Shown piece after piece: positions 17,179 to 26,301 of a stretch of DNA of 64,000 nucleotides. The DNA is from Streptomyces eurythermus. Its GTDB lineage: Bacteria > Actinomycetota > Actinomycetes > Streptomycetales > Streptomycetaceae. The stretch lies in assembly GCF_014649115.1 (NCBI RefSeq), contig NZ_BMSK01000004.1, forward strand, positions 459,694 to 523,693. Direction: 5' to 3'. The notes under the pieces are model-generated. The model did no database searches. It had not been told where the DNA came from and was given only the letters and a program-made list of their open reading frames with translations. The first letter of the stretch is position 1. Every line of letters starts with the position of its first letter. Both the position numbers and the translations under genes were made by a program.

Positions 17179-18243
17179 ATGACCGCACCATCCCCCGCGC
17201 TCTCCACCGCGCCGGAGCCCGGGGCACCCCCCACCCCGCCGCCGTCGATGCGGCTGCGCGAGCTCGTGTTCGGGGCGGCCTGCGCCGCCGCCGTCCGCGC
17301 CGCCGCCCGGCTCGGTGTCGCCGACGCCCTCGGCGACGCCCCCATGACCGTCCAGAGCCTGGCGGCGGCCGTGCACACCGAGCCCGGGCCGCTGCGCCGG
17401 CTGCTGCGCGCCCTGTCCTGCTACGGCGTCTTCGCCGAGCGGCCCGACGGCACGTTCGCCCACACCGAGATGTCCCGGCTGCTGCGCGAGGACGACCCGA
17501 ACAGCCTGCGCGCCATCGCCCTGTGGTGCACCGAGCCGTGGACCTGGGACGCCTGGCCCCGGCTGGACCGGGCGGTGCGCACCGGCCACAACGTCGTACA
17601 GGACCTGTACGGCAAGGAGTTCTTCGAGTACCTCAACGAGGACGCCCCGGAGTCCGCCGACGTCTTCAACCGGGCGATGACCCGCTCCAGCGAGCAGTCG
17701 GCCCGGGAGGTCGCCACGCTGCTCGACCTGTCCGGCAGCGACTCGGTCGCCGACCTCGGCGGCGGGCAGGGGCACGTGGTGGCCAGCCTGCTCGACAAGT
17801 ACCCGGCGATGCTGGGCTATCTGCTGGACCTGCCGCGGGTGGTGGACAACGCGCTGCCCCGGCTGCGCGAGGGCGGCGACCTGGCCGGCCGGACCCGGAT
17901 CGTGCCGGGTGACATCCGCGAGGCCGTCCCGGTCAAGGCCGACGTCTACATCATCAAGAACATCCTGGAGTGGGACGACGAGTCCACCGCCCGGCTGCTG
18001 CGCAACGTGGTCGAGGCGGGCGGCCCCGGCACCCGGGTCGTCGTCATCGAGAACCTGGTGGACGACACTCCGTCCATGCGGTTCAGCACCGCCATGGACC
18101 TGCTGCTGCTGCTCAACGTGGGCGGCGCCAAGCACACCACCGCCAGCATGACCGGCCGGCTGCGGGCGGCGGGCCTGGAGGTCGGCGACATCCGCCCGGT
18201 CAATCCGTTCCTGCACGCGTTCGACTGCACGGTCCGCGGGTGA
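17179..18243 (+). CDS. SAM-dependent O-methyltransferase of the aromatic polyketide type
   Basis: 354 residues from ATG 17179 with AGGAAGG upstream. N-terminal winged-helix dimerisation domain (residues about 25-110), then a Rossmann methyltransferase fold with SAM motif VADLGGGQGHVVASLL (190-205), DLPRVVDNA and PGDIREAVPVKADVYIIK. This is the plant-type/DnrK-TcmO family. The segment where plant enzymes carry the catalytic His reads KNILEWDDE (260-268), one residue short and without His, so methyl transfer may depend on positioning, as described for DnrK. Located at the pigment cluster edge and convergent with the cyclase genes; a pigment-tailoring role is inferred. Confidence 0.85.
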   Translation: MTAPSPALSTAPEPGAPPTPPPSMRLRELVFGAACAAAVRAAARLGVADALGDAPMTVQSLAAAVHTEPGPLRRLLRALSCYGVFAERPDGTFAHTEMSRLLREDDPNSLRAIALWCTEPWTWDAWPRLDRAVRTGHNVVQDLYGKEFFEYLNEDAPESADVFNRAMTRSSEQSAREVATLLDLSGSDSVADLGGGQGHVVASLLDKYPAMLGYLLDLPRVVDNALPRLREGGDLAGRTRIVPGDIREAVPVKADVYIIKNILEWDDESTARLLRNVVEAGGPGTRVVVIENLVDDTPSMRFSTAMDLLLLLNVGGAKHTTASMTGRLRAAGLEVGDIRPVNPFLHAFDCTVRG

Positions 18244-18261
18244 GACCGCTCCCCCACGGCA

Positions 18262-18304
18262 CACCGGTGCCGGGTCCGCGTCACACGCGGGCCCGGCACC
18301 GGTG
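18262..18304. terminator. Bidirectional terminator between methyltransferase and cyclase genes
   Basis: A 19-bp stem (18262-18280 with 18286-18304, one G-T pair) and a 5-base loop in the 76-bp gap between two convergent genes. Confidence 0.85.
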
Positions 18305-18319
18305 CTCCGGACGGGGATC

Positions 18320-18652
18320 TCAGACTCCGGCGTCGCGCTCCCAGACGTAGAAGCGCTGGGCCATGGCGTCCTTCGGGGATCGCCAGGTCTCGGGGTCGTA
18401 CGCGCTGACGTACGCCGACAGCCGTTCGCTGACCTCCTTGAACTCGGGGTGCGAGGTGACCTTGGCGATGGCCGGTCCGGGCTCGCGTTCGGACTCGATG
18501 AGGTGCATGTACACATCGCCGAACTGGAAGAGGCTGCGCCGGACCACCCCGACGAGGTGCGGCAGCTCTCCGCGGTCGGACTCCGCGAACACCTTGGCGA
18601 TGTCCGGGGCGGCGCCCGGGGCCATGCGGGCGACGATCAGGGCCTGGTGCAC
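18320..18652 (-). CDS. TcmI-family type II polyketide cyclase (WhiE ORFVII-like)
   Basis: 110 residues from GTG 18652, with AGGAG 7 bases upstream. Small ferredoxin-like alpha/beta fold of the TcmI type: MHQALIVARMAPGAAPDIAKVFAESDRGELPHLVGVVRRSLFQF, then YMHLIESE, HPEFKEVSERL and the C-terminal WRSPKDAMAQRFYVWE. These enzymes close late rings of an aromatic polyketide. It is the last gene of the minus-strand pigment operon, 21 bases after the aromatase stop. The gene order (cyclase, aromatase, ACP, CLF, KS, cupin, SchA/CurD) matches whiE ORFVII to ORFI. Confidence 0.88.
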   Translation of the reverse strand: MHQALIVARMAPGAAPDIAKVFAESDRGELPHLVGVVRRSLFQFGDVYMHLIESEREPGPAIAKVTSHPEFKEVSERLSAYVSAYDPETWRSPKDAMAQRFYVWERDAGV

Positions 18653-18673
18653 GGTCGTCTCCTGCTCTCCGGC

Positions 18674-19409
<736 letters not shown>

Positions 19410-19431
19410 GCGCTTTCCTCCTTTGCTGTGC

Positions 19432-20676
19432 TCACTGCCTGGTGCCGGCTCGCAGCACCAGCGCCGAGTTCGACCCCATGAGTCCGCGGCTGAGCACCAG
19501 GGCCGTGCGCGGTTCGGCGACGCGGGCGTGGCCGGTCACGAGGTCGAGGTCGTGGCAGACGTCGAAGACGTTCGGCGTCGGCGGGATCAGGCCGTGCTCC
19601 ATCGCCAGCACGGCCGCTGCGGTGTCCAGCACGGGGGCCGCGCAGTAGCCGCGGCCGATCCCGGTCTTCGGCGCGGTGACCGGGACCCGGGCGGCGTGCG
19701 GACCGAGGGCGTCGGCGAGCGCCAGCGCCTCGGCCCGGTCGGCCTCCGGCACCCCGAGGGCGTCGGCGAAGACGACGTCGATCTCCTCGGGGGCGCACCC
19801 GGCCTCCGCCAGGGCCTGCCGGATGGCGTGCGCGAGGCCGTCGCGGGACTCCGCCCAGCGGGAGGCGCCGGTGAAGGTGGCCCCGTGGCCCGCGACGACG
19901 GCCCGGATGCCGGCGCCGCGGTCCTCGGCGGTGCCCGCCGCCTCGATGACGAGCATGGCGCCGCCCTCGGCCGGCACGAATCCGCACGCCCCCTCGGTGA
20001 AGGGGCGGTAGGCCCGGGTGGGGTCGGTCTCCCGGCTCAGTTCCGCGTAGCCCAGCTGGCAGACCATCGAGTACGGCGCGAGCGGCGCCTCGGTGGAGCC
20101 GGCCACGATCACGTCGGTGCCGCGGCGCACCGCCCGGGCCGCGTGGGCGAGGGCGTCCAGTCCGCCGGCCTCGTCGGAGGCGACGACCGAGCAGGGCCCC
20201 TTGAAGCCGCGGCGGATGGAGACCTGGCCGGTGCTGGCGGCGTAGAACCAGGCGATGGACTGGTACGGCCCGACGAACCGGCTGCCCTTGCCCCACAGTC
20301 GCTGCAGTTCGCGCTGGCCGAACTCGCCGCCGCCGGATCCGGCGGCGGTGACCACGCCGATGGAGTACGGCGCGTCCGGGATGCAGGACGGCGCCAGCCG
20401 GGCGTCGTCCAGCGCGAAGTCGGCTGCGGCCATGGCGTAGTGCGTGAACCGGTCGGTCTGGACGAGGAAGCGCTCCTCGATGGTGGCCGCCGGGTCGAAG
20501 GCGCGGACCTCACCGGCCACCTTCAGGGGAAGGTGCTCGCAGCCCTCGCGGGTCACCCGGTCGAGGACGCTGAGGCCCTCCTGGGTCGCCTTCCAGAAGG
20601 TGTCGGTGCTGGTGCCGTTGGGTGCGACCACCCCGATGCCGGTGATGGCCGCCTGCCGGTCCTTCGGTTCGCTCAT
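19432..20676 (-). CDS. Type II PKS chain-length factor (ketosynthase beta; WhiE ORFIV-like)
   Basis: 414 residues. Ketosynthase fold ([28 protein letters not shown]) without the active-site Cys: the aligned position is Glu169 in CSVVASDEAGGLDAL, where most chain-length factors have Gln. The two His residues of active ketosynthases are also not conserved in their usual motifs. It pairs with the KS encoded 9 bases upstream and helps set chain length. WhiE-type systems are thought to make long (C24) chains; that length is inferred from the family, not from residues here. Confidence 0.93.
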   Translation of the reverse strand: MSEPKDRQAAITGIGVVAPNGTSTDTFWKATQEGLSVLDRVTREGCEHLPLKVAGEVRAFDPAATIEERFLVQTDRFTHYAMAAADFALDDARLAPSCIPDAPYSIGVVTAAGSGGGEFGQRELQRLWGKGSRFVGPYQSIAWFYAASTGQVSIRRGFKGPCSVVASDEAGGLDALAHAARAVRRGTDVIVAGSTEAPLAPYSMVCQLGYAELSRETDPTRAYRPFTEGACGFVPAEGGAMLVIEAAGTAEDRGAGIRAVVAGHGATFTGASRWAESRDGLAHAIRQALAEAGCAPEEIDVVFADALGVPEADRAEALALADALGPHAARVPVTAPKTGIGRGYCAAPVLDTAAAVLAMEHGLIPPTPNVFDVCHDLDLVTGHARVAEPRTALVLSRGLMGSNSALVLRAGTRQ

Positions 20677-20685
20677 CGTGTGTCC

Positions 20686-21945
20686 TCACTCCCTCGGCCG
20701 GGTCAGGATCACCGCGGACTGGAAACCCCCGAACCCGCTGCCCACGGACAGCACGCTGGTCAGCTTGCGTTCGCGGGCGACGCGCGGGACGTAGTCCAGG
20801 TCGCACTCCGGGTCGGGGATCTCGTAGTTCGCGGTCGGCGGTACGACCTGCTTGGCGAGGGCCAGCACACAGGCGACCAGTTCGATGGCGCCGATCGCCC
20901 CGAGGGAGTGCCCCACCATGGATTTGATGGAGCTCATCGGGGTGTCGTAGGCGTGGTGGCCGAGCGCCCGCTTCACGGCTGCCGTCTCGTGGCGGTCGTT
21001 CTGCCGGGTGCCGGAGCCGTGCGCGTTGACGTAGTCGATCGCCGTGGGGTCGAGCCGCGCCTGGCCGAGGGCGGTCTCGATGGCCCGCGCCATCTCCAGG
21101 CCCTCCTTGGTCAGGCCGGTCATGTGGTAGGCGTTGCCGAAGGTGGCGTAGCCGCCGAACTCGCAGTACACATGGGCACCGCGGGCCCGGGCGTGCTCCA
21201 GCTCCTCCAGGACGAGCACCGCGCCGCCCTCGCCCATGACGAAGCCGTCACGGTTGTTGTCGAAGGGCCGGGAGGCGTGCGCGGGATCGTCGTTGTTCGG
21301 GGACGTGGCCTTGATCGCGTCGAAGCAGGCCATGGTGATCGGGGATATCGGGGAGTCCGAGGCCCCGGCGACGCATATGTCGGCCCGCCCCTCCTGGACG
21401 GTGTGGAAGGCGTATCCGACGGCGTCGAGTCCGGAGGTGCAGCCGGTGGAGACGGTCTGTACCGGACCCTGTGCGCCGAAACGTTCCGCCACCGCGGAGG
21501 CCACGGTGCTCGGCGAGAACGCCCGGTGCAGCTGCGGCTCCGCCTCGGTGTGGTCGACGTCCCAGCGCTGCCCTCGGTGGCTGACCAGGACGTAGTCGTG
21601 CTCCAGGCGGGTGGTGCCGCCGACGGCGGTGCCCAGGGAGACACCGACCCGCCAGGGGTCCTCCCGGGCCAGGTCGAGACCGGAGTCCCGGACCGCCTCC
21701 TCCCCGGCGACCAGGGCGAACTGTATGTACCGGTCCGCCCGCTGGATCTGTTCCGCGTCCAGGCCGTGCGCGGCGGGGTCGAAGTCGCACTCGGCGGCGA
21801 TCCGGGACCTGAGCCCGGCCGGGTCGAAGAACGTGATGCCCCGCGTCGCGGTACGGCCTTCGGCCAGCAGGTCCCAGAACGCCGGTACGCCGATCCCGCC
21901 CGGAGCGACGACGCCTATGCCGGTGACCGCCACGCGCCGGGTCAT
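20686..21945 (-). CDS. Type II PKS ketosynthase alpha (WhiE ORFIII-like)
   Basis: 419 residues from ATG 21945; this start overlaps the cupin stop by four bases (ATGA type), so the genes are translationally coupled. Full catalytic triad: Cys169 in [16 protein letters not shown], His in [15 protein letters not shown] and His in [15 protein letters not shown]. It condenses malonyl-ACP units with the chain-length factor. Length matches known KS alpha proteins (about 420). The ORF is open for 81 codons further upstream, but that stretch overlaps the cupin gene in another frame. Confidence 0.95.
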   Translation of the reverse strand: MTRRVAVTGIGVVAPGGIGVPAFWDLLAEGRTATRGITFFDPAGLRSRIAAECDFDPAAHGLDAEQIQRADRYIQFALVAGEEAVRDSGLDLAREDPWRVGVSLGTAVGGTTRLEHDYVLVSHRGQRWDVDHTEAEPQLHRAFSPSTVASAVAERFGAQGPVQTVSTGCTSGLDAVGYAFHTVQEGRADICVAGASDSPISPITMACFDAIKATSPNNDDPAHASRPFDNNRDGFVMGEGGAVLVLEELEHARARGAHVYCEFGGYATFGNAYHMTGLTKEGLEMARAIETALGQARLDPTAIDYVNAHGSGTRQNDRHETAAVKRALGHHAYDTPMSSIKSMVGHSLGAIGAIELVACVLALAKQVVPPTANYEIPDPECDLDYVPRVARERKLTSVLSVGSGFGGFQSAVILTRPRE

Positions 21946-22385
21946 GAGCGGACCTGTTCCCGGCCGGCGGGCTCGGCGACGGCGGTGGCCAGGGGCTGCG
22001 CCGTCTCCTCGGTGTCGACGTGGCCGAGGGCCGGCCGCGGGGCGAGCGGGCCCAGGTGGAAGACGAGGCGCGCCTCCACCTTGCCGACGTTGCGGAACCG
22101 GTGGCGCATGTTGATGGGGATCATCAGCCCCTGCTCGGGCCGCAGCGGGTGCGGCTCGCCGTCCAGGTCGACCTCCAGCTGCCCGCACAGGACGTAGACG
22201 AACTCCTCGGAGTAGGGGTGGTAGTGCTCGCCGATGCGGTCGCCGGGCTGGACGATGGCCACCCCCATGAAACCGCTGGTGGCGCCCACCGTGCTCGGGG
22301 TGAGCATGGCGCGCAGATCACCGCCGCGCCGGGTGTTGGGCTCGATCTCGCTCAGGTCCACGATCTTCGGAAGGGGTTTGATCAC
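21942..22385 (-). CDS. Cupin-fold protein of the pigment cluster (WhiE ORFII-like)
   Basis: 147 residues. Single cupin barrel: [44 protein letters not shown] with the metal-binding [11 protein letters not shown] motif (His, His, Glu), then [15 protein letters not shown]. Such proteins sit second in whiE/sch/cur operons and are needed for the final pigment in S. coelicolor, with unclear chemistry (oxidase or cyclase are possibilities). The stop overlaps the KS start. Confidence 0.88.
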   Translation of the reverse strand: MIKPLPKIVDLSEIEPNTRRGGDLRAMLTPSTVGATSGFMGVAIVQPGDRIGEHYHPYSEEFVYVLCGQLEVDLDGEPHPLRPEQGLMIPINMRHRFRNVGKVEARLVFHLGPLAPRPALGHVDTEETAQPLATAVAEPAGREQVRS

Positions 22386-22420
22386 GGTGTTCCTCCGTTG
22401 GTTGGGCCGGCCCGCGGGGG

Positions 22421-23494
22421 TCAGGCGTCGGGCGAACGGCGGTCGGTGACGAGGTCCATGCCGACGGGCTCGCCGTCCAGCAGTGCCTCCAGCCCGGCCG
22501 GGTGTCCGGGCTCCGGCGGGGCGCCGGGGCCGGGGCGTACGTCGAGCAGCCGGACGACGACGTCGTCGCGCTGGAAGATCGTGCTGCGCAGCACGGGGCT
22601 GTCCGGGTCGTCCGCCGCCGCCTCGTCCCGCTGGGCGAGCAGCTCCGCCAGCCGCATCCCGGCGCCCGGCCGGGCCGGGTAGTACCGGGCCAGCCGCTCG
22701 CCCTCGGTCAGCTCGTCCGCGGTGACGTGGTGCACGGCGGGCAGCGCCGCCCGGGTGAAGAACACCCGCGCGGACTCCTGGTCGTTCAGGTCCCGCTCCT
22801 GCTCCAGATAGGGGTTGATGGCCTCCTCCACGGCCCGCACCTCGGGCTGCCGGGCGACGTGGCGCAGCGCCGCGAGCAGGTCACCGCGCACCTCGATGGC
22901 CCGCACCACCCGGTTGCCGTGCATGAACAGGGAGGTCCGGCACAGCCGGGTGGTCTCGTCGACCCGGGCCCGGGGCGAGGCGTAGTCCGCCAGGATCCGC
23001 TTCACCTCCGCCTCGCTGCCGGGCCGCACCGTGAAGGTGAGCGCGTGCCGGATCACCCCGTCACCGATCCGGGGGGACGCCTGGAGCCGGCGGCGCTCGG
23101 CGGAGACGGCGGCCTCTCCCCCGGTCTCGCGGACGACGTGGAAGCGCAGCGACCGGGTGTCCCGTACGCAGCTGTGCAGCGGCTCCACCATCCGCACGTG
23201 CTCCTCGCTGTTCACCCAGGTGAGGAACGGCGGGGCGCTCTCCCACTCGCTGGTGATGAGCCATTGGGAGGGGTTCTCGATGGACTGGCACAGCTGGTCG
23301 CTGACGTGGCCCGGGACCTGCGCCACCTGGTTGCACAGCTGTTCGTAGGCCTCCAGGAACTGCTGCTGGGCGCCGTCGTGGACGTCCACCAGGAGGACGA
23401 CCCGCAGGCGGGAGCCGTCGAACACCGACTGGGAGACCCGCTTCGACACCTGGCGCGTCGAGGGGGCCGAGGGCTTTTCCGACAAGGTGGTCAT
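22421..23494 (-). CDS. SchA/CurD-like domain protein (WhiE ORFI-like)
   Basis: 357 residues from ATG 23494; AAGGAG lies 11 bases upstream of the ATG and only 2 bases before an in-frame GTG at 23503, so the ATG is preferred. Two related halves: residues about 20-140 ([51 protein letters not shown]) resemble an antibiotic-biosynthesis-monooxygenase-like ferredoxin fold, and 150-300 contain [25 protein letters not shown]. It is the first gene of the minus-strand pigment operon. Exact role unknown; possibly an oxygenase or cyclase partner. Confidence 0.85.
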   Translation of the reverse strand: MTTLSEKPSAPSTRQVSKRVSQSVFDGSRLRVVLLVDVHDGAQQQFLEAYEQLCNQVAQVPGHVSDQLCQSIENPSQWLITSEWESAPPFLTWVNSEEHVRMVEPLHSCVRDTRSLRFHVVRETGGEAAVSAERRRLQASPRIGDGVIRHALTFTVRPGSEAEVKRILADYASPRARVDETTRLCRTSLFMHGNRVVRAIEVRGDLLAALRHVARQPEVRAVEEAINPYLEQERDLNDQESARVFFTRAALPAVHHVTADELTEGERLARYYPARPGAGMRLAELLAQRDEAAADDPDSPVLRSTIFQRDDVVVRLLDVRPGPGAPPEPGHPAGLEALLDGEPVGMDLVTDRRSPDA

Positions 23495-23596
23495 GCTGCG
23501 CACATCTCCTTCACGGGGGCAGAGGCACGCCGGCCGCCGAATGACGCGACGTCAGCGCTTCTTGATCCTGTGCCGCTTGTGCCGGGTCGCGCGACT

Positions 23597-23611
23597 CGCG
23601 TGAACCACGCG
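23597..23611. promoter_or_regulatory. 15-bp inverted repeat in the divergent pigment promoter region
   Basis: CGCGTG-AAC-CACGCG, a perfect inverted repeat with a 3-base centre, between the operon start (23494) and the FAD hydroxylase start (23697). It is a candidate regulator site; no protein can be named. Confidence 0.4.
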
Positions 23612-23696
23612 GGTGATTGAGCACGCGAAAGCCGTCCCACAGGGCACACAAACACCGATGCGCCCCGCATCCCGAACCTTCGCCTCTGGAGCCCTG

Positions 23697-25355
23697 ATGC
23701 AGCAGAAAGCCGATCACCGGGTGCCCGTCCTCGTCGTGGGCGGCTCCCTGGTGGGCCTGTCCCTCTCCCTGTTCCTGGGCCGTCTCGGCGTACCGCACAT
23801 GCTCGTCGAGCGGCACTCCGGGACCTCGATCCACCCGCGTGGCCGCGGCAACAACCTGCGCACGATGGAGCTGTTCCGGGTGGCCGGCATCGAGCCGGAC
23901 ATCAAGGCGGCGGCCTCGCTGCTCGCGGACAACCACGGCATCCTGCAGACCCCCACGCTGGCGGGTGACGCCGGGGAGTGGCTGTTCCGGCACATCGACC
24001 CGGGTGGCGGACTCGCGAAGTTCAGCCCCACCACGTGGTGCCTGTGCAGCCAGAACGACCTGGAGCCGGTGCTGCTGAAGGGGGCCCGGGCGCTCGGCGG
24101 CGACCTGCGCTACTACCACGAGCTGGAGTCCTTCTCCCAGGACCCCGAAGGAGTGACGGCGTACGTCCGGGACCGCGACAGCGACGAGCTGTACACGGTC
24201 CGCGCCGACTACCTGGCGGCCTGTGACGGCCCGCGCAGCCCCGTGCGGCGCCGGCTCGGCATCGGGCAGAGCGGCCCCGGCGACCTGTTCGCCAACGTCA
24301 GCGTCACCTTCCGGTCCAAGCTGCTCGCCGAGGCCGTCCGCGACCGGCACTTCATCTGCTGCTACCTCACCAACCCGGAGGCCGACGGCGCGCTGCTGCC
24401 CGTCGACAACAAGGAGCACTGGGTCTTCCACGCGCCCTGGCACCCCGAGCACGGCGAGCGGCTGGAGGAGTTCACCGAGGAACGCCTCCAGCGGCACATC
24501 CGGCTGGCCACCGGGGTGCCGGACCTCGACGTCGAGATCACCGGGAAGGCGTCCTGGCGGGCGGCGGAACGGGTCGCCGAGCGGTACACGGCCGGCCGGG
24601 TGCTGCTCGCCGGGGACTCGGCCCACGAGATGTCACCGACCGGCGCGTTCGGCTCCAACACCGGCATCCAGGACGCGCACAACCTGGCCTGGAAGCTGGC
24701 CGCCGTGCTCGACGGCTGGGCCGGGCCCGAGCTGCTGGAGACCTACGACACCGAGCGCCGGCCGGTCGCCCTGGCCACCAGCGCCCGCGCCTCGGCGCGC
24801 TCCGTGGAGCACAGCCACCCCGGCTTCGCCCCGACCCCGGGCGTCGGCGGCGGCCCGCGCAGCGGCATCCTCCCGGTGGTCCTCGCCTACCGCTATCTGG
24901 AGGGCGCCGTCCTGGACGCCGACCCGGCCCAGCCGGTCGTACCCGACGGGGTGCGGCTGACCGCGGACCCCGGCAGCCGGGCTCCGCACCTGTGGCTGCG
25001 GCGGGCGGGCGAACGGCTCTCCACGATCGATCTCTACGAGCGCTCGCTGGTCCTTCTCAGCGACGCCGGCTCGGCGGCGGGCGCGGCCTGGGGGACCGCC
25101 GCGCGGCGCGTCGCGGACACGGAGGGGGTACGGCTGGAGGCGTACCGCGTCGGCGCCGGCCCGGACGCCGACCTGACCTACGACGGCGAGGGCCCCGGCG
25201 GCGGCACCGACTGGGCGGCCCTGCACGGCACGACGGCCGACGGCGCGGTGCTCGTCCGCCCCGACGGCTTCGTGGCCTGGCGCGCACCCGGCACCGTGGC
25301 AGACCCGGAGGCCGAGCTGCGACGGGTGGTGGGGGCGGTGCTGCGCCGGGCGTGA
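23697..25355 (+). CDS. FAD-dependent aromatic hydroxylase (WhiE ORFVIII-like)
   Basis: 552 residues from ATG 23697, 5 bases after GGAG; earlier in-frame ATGs lack ribosome sites. Class A flavoprotein monooxygenase: N-terminal FAD loop VPVLVVGGSLVGLSLSLFLGRLG, DG motif YLAACDGPRSPVRRRLGIG, and second FAD motif VLLAGDSAHEMSPTGAFGSNTGIQDAHNLAWKLA. The C-terminal 150 residues form the thioredoxin-like domain typical of TetX/PhyA-type polyketide hydroxylases. It is transcribed away from the PKS operon, the same arrangement as whiE ORFVIII, and would hydroxylate the aromatic core using NAD(P)H and oxygen. The gene's 3' end is duplicated just downstream. Confidence 0.93.
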   Translation: MQQKADHRVPVLVVGGSLVGLSLSLFLGRLGVPHMLVERHSGTSIHPRGRGNNLRTMELFRVAGIEPDIKAAASLLADNHGILQTPTLAGDAGEWLFRHIDPGGGLAKFSPTTWCLCSQNDLEPVLLKGARALGGDLRYYHELESFSQDPEGVTAYVRDRDSDELYTVRADYLAACDGPRSPVRRRLGIGQSGPGDLFANVSVTFRSKLLAEAVRDRHFICCYLTNPEADGALLPVDNKEHWVFHAPWHPEHGERLEEFTEERLQRHIRLATGVPDLDVEITGKASWRAAERVAERYTAGRVLLAGDSAHEMSPTGAFGSNTGIQDAHNLAWKLAAVLDGWAGPELLETYDTERRPVALATSARASARSVEHSHPGFAPTPGVGGGPRSGILPVVLAYRYLEGAVLDADPAQPVVPDGVRLTADPGSRAPHLWLRRAGERLSTIDLYERSLVLLSDAGSAAGAAWGTAARRVADTEGVRLEAYRVGAGPDADLTYDGEGPGGGTDWAALHGTTADGAVLVRPDGFVAWRAPGTVADPEAELRRVVGAVLRRA

Positions 25356-25366
25356 ACCGACCGGAG

Positions 25367-25545
25367 ACGTACCGCGTGGCCACCGGTCCGGACACCGACC
25401 TCGGCTACGCCAGCCAGAGCCCCGGCGGCGGCCCTGCACGGCACGACGGCCGACGGCGCGGTGCTCGTCCGCCCCGACGGCTTCGTGGCCTGGCGCGCAC
25501 CCGGCACCGGCGACGGGTGGTGGGGGCGGTGCTGCGCAGAGGGTA
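25367..25545 (+). pseudogene. Decayed tandem copy of the hydroxylase 3' end
   Basis: Bases 25427-25509 are identical over 83 bp to 25214-25296 inside the hydroxylase gene, and 25511-25537 are identical over 27 bp to 25320-25346. A weaker match upstream (ACGTACCGCGT and following bases) extends it to about 25367. Relative to the parent, short deletions remove about 12 and 23 bases and shift the frame, so this is a remnant and not a working exon. The repeat offset is about 213 bp. Confidence 0.9.
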
Positions 25546-25623
25546 GGCCGACGGACGGCACGCCGAGGGTCACCCGTACCGGTGGTGCGGGTGGCCCTTA
25601 CGGCGCAGCCGGCGGGGGCGCCG

Positions 25624-26091
25624 TCAGATACGGACCTCGACGGTCTTGGCGAGGCGGTCGTGCAGGCCGCGGCCGTCGCGGTCCCAGATCAGCGCGGGGA
25701 CCGCCAGGCACAGCAGGACGGTGCGCAGCAGGGCGCGGCCCGGGCTGACCGTGCCGGTGCTCAGGGCGACCACCCGGATGCCGAAGAGGCGCTTGCCGGG
25801 GGTGCAGCCGACCGTGCCGACGGTGAGCGCGCTCAGCACGAAGAACACGCCCAGCGCCCAGTTGCTGGTGAGCGCCCCGTTGCCGTGCGTGATCAGGCCG
25901 TATGCGATCAGGACGCACAGCGCCCAGTCCACGGCGAGCGCGCCGAGCCGCCGTCCGGGCCGTGCGATCGAGTTGGGCCCGTCCTCCGGGAGCCCGAGCT
26001 GCTCGCCCCGGTAACCGAAGTCGGCACCCGCCTCTTCCATGGCCGCGCGCGGGCCGGAGAGCCACGATCCGATTGCCTGCCTGTTGTCCAC
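25624..26091 (-). CDS. RDD family membrane protein
   Basis: 155 residues from GTG 26091. RDD signature: RPGRRLGALAVDWALCVLIAYGL (Arg, Asp) and later DRDGRGLHDRLAKTVEV (Asp-Arg-Asp). Three or four hydrophobic segments lie at about residues 50-70, 78-98 and 118-135, with the conserved CTPGKRLFGIRVV loop. RDD proteins are small membrane proteins of uncertain, possibly transport, function. It faces away from glnA and shares with it the intergenic region that carries the GlnR boxes. Confidence 0.88.
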   Translation of the reverse strand: MDNRQAIGSWLSGPRAAMEEAGADFGYRGEQLGLPEDGPNSIARPGRRLGALAVDWALCVLIAYGLITHGNGALTSNWALGVFFVLSALTVGTVGCTPGKRLFGIRVVALSTGTVSPGRALLRTVLLCLAVPALIWDRDGRGLHDRLAKTVEVRI

Positions 26092-26166
26092 GCGTCCACG
26101 GTACTGTGCCCGGTTTCGGACACTACGCGCAGGGGTGTGCGGGGGCTACGGTGGACACGTGACCGG

Positions 26167-26204
26167 TTAACGTCTGCGAAACAAACGGGTCACGCCCGAG
26201 AAAT
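26167..26204 (+). promoter_or_regulatory. Two GlnR boxes upstream of glnA
   Basis: The GlnR pattern gTnAC-N6-GaAAC is met by TTAAC-N6-GAAAC at 26167-26182 and by GTCAC-N6-GAAAT at 26189-26204. The two boxes are 22 bp apart, two helical turns. GlnR activates glnA under nitrogen limitation in Streptomyces. Confidence 0.85.
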
Positions 26205-26301
26205 CACCCGTCCCTAGGGTCGAGACCACCGTGTGCCACCGCACTGGCCGCACGAACGATCTACCACCCCGGCGAGGACGGTCGGGAGTAGGAGGAGCTG
26301 G

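Noticed and set aside
25372..25546. A small protein-coding gene after the hydroxylase
   Set aside because: The open frame exists only because the sequence is a shifted copy of the hydroxylase 3' end; its translation is not similar to the parent protein.
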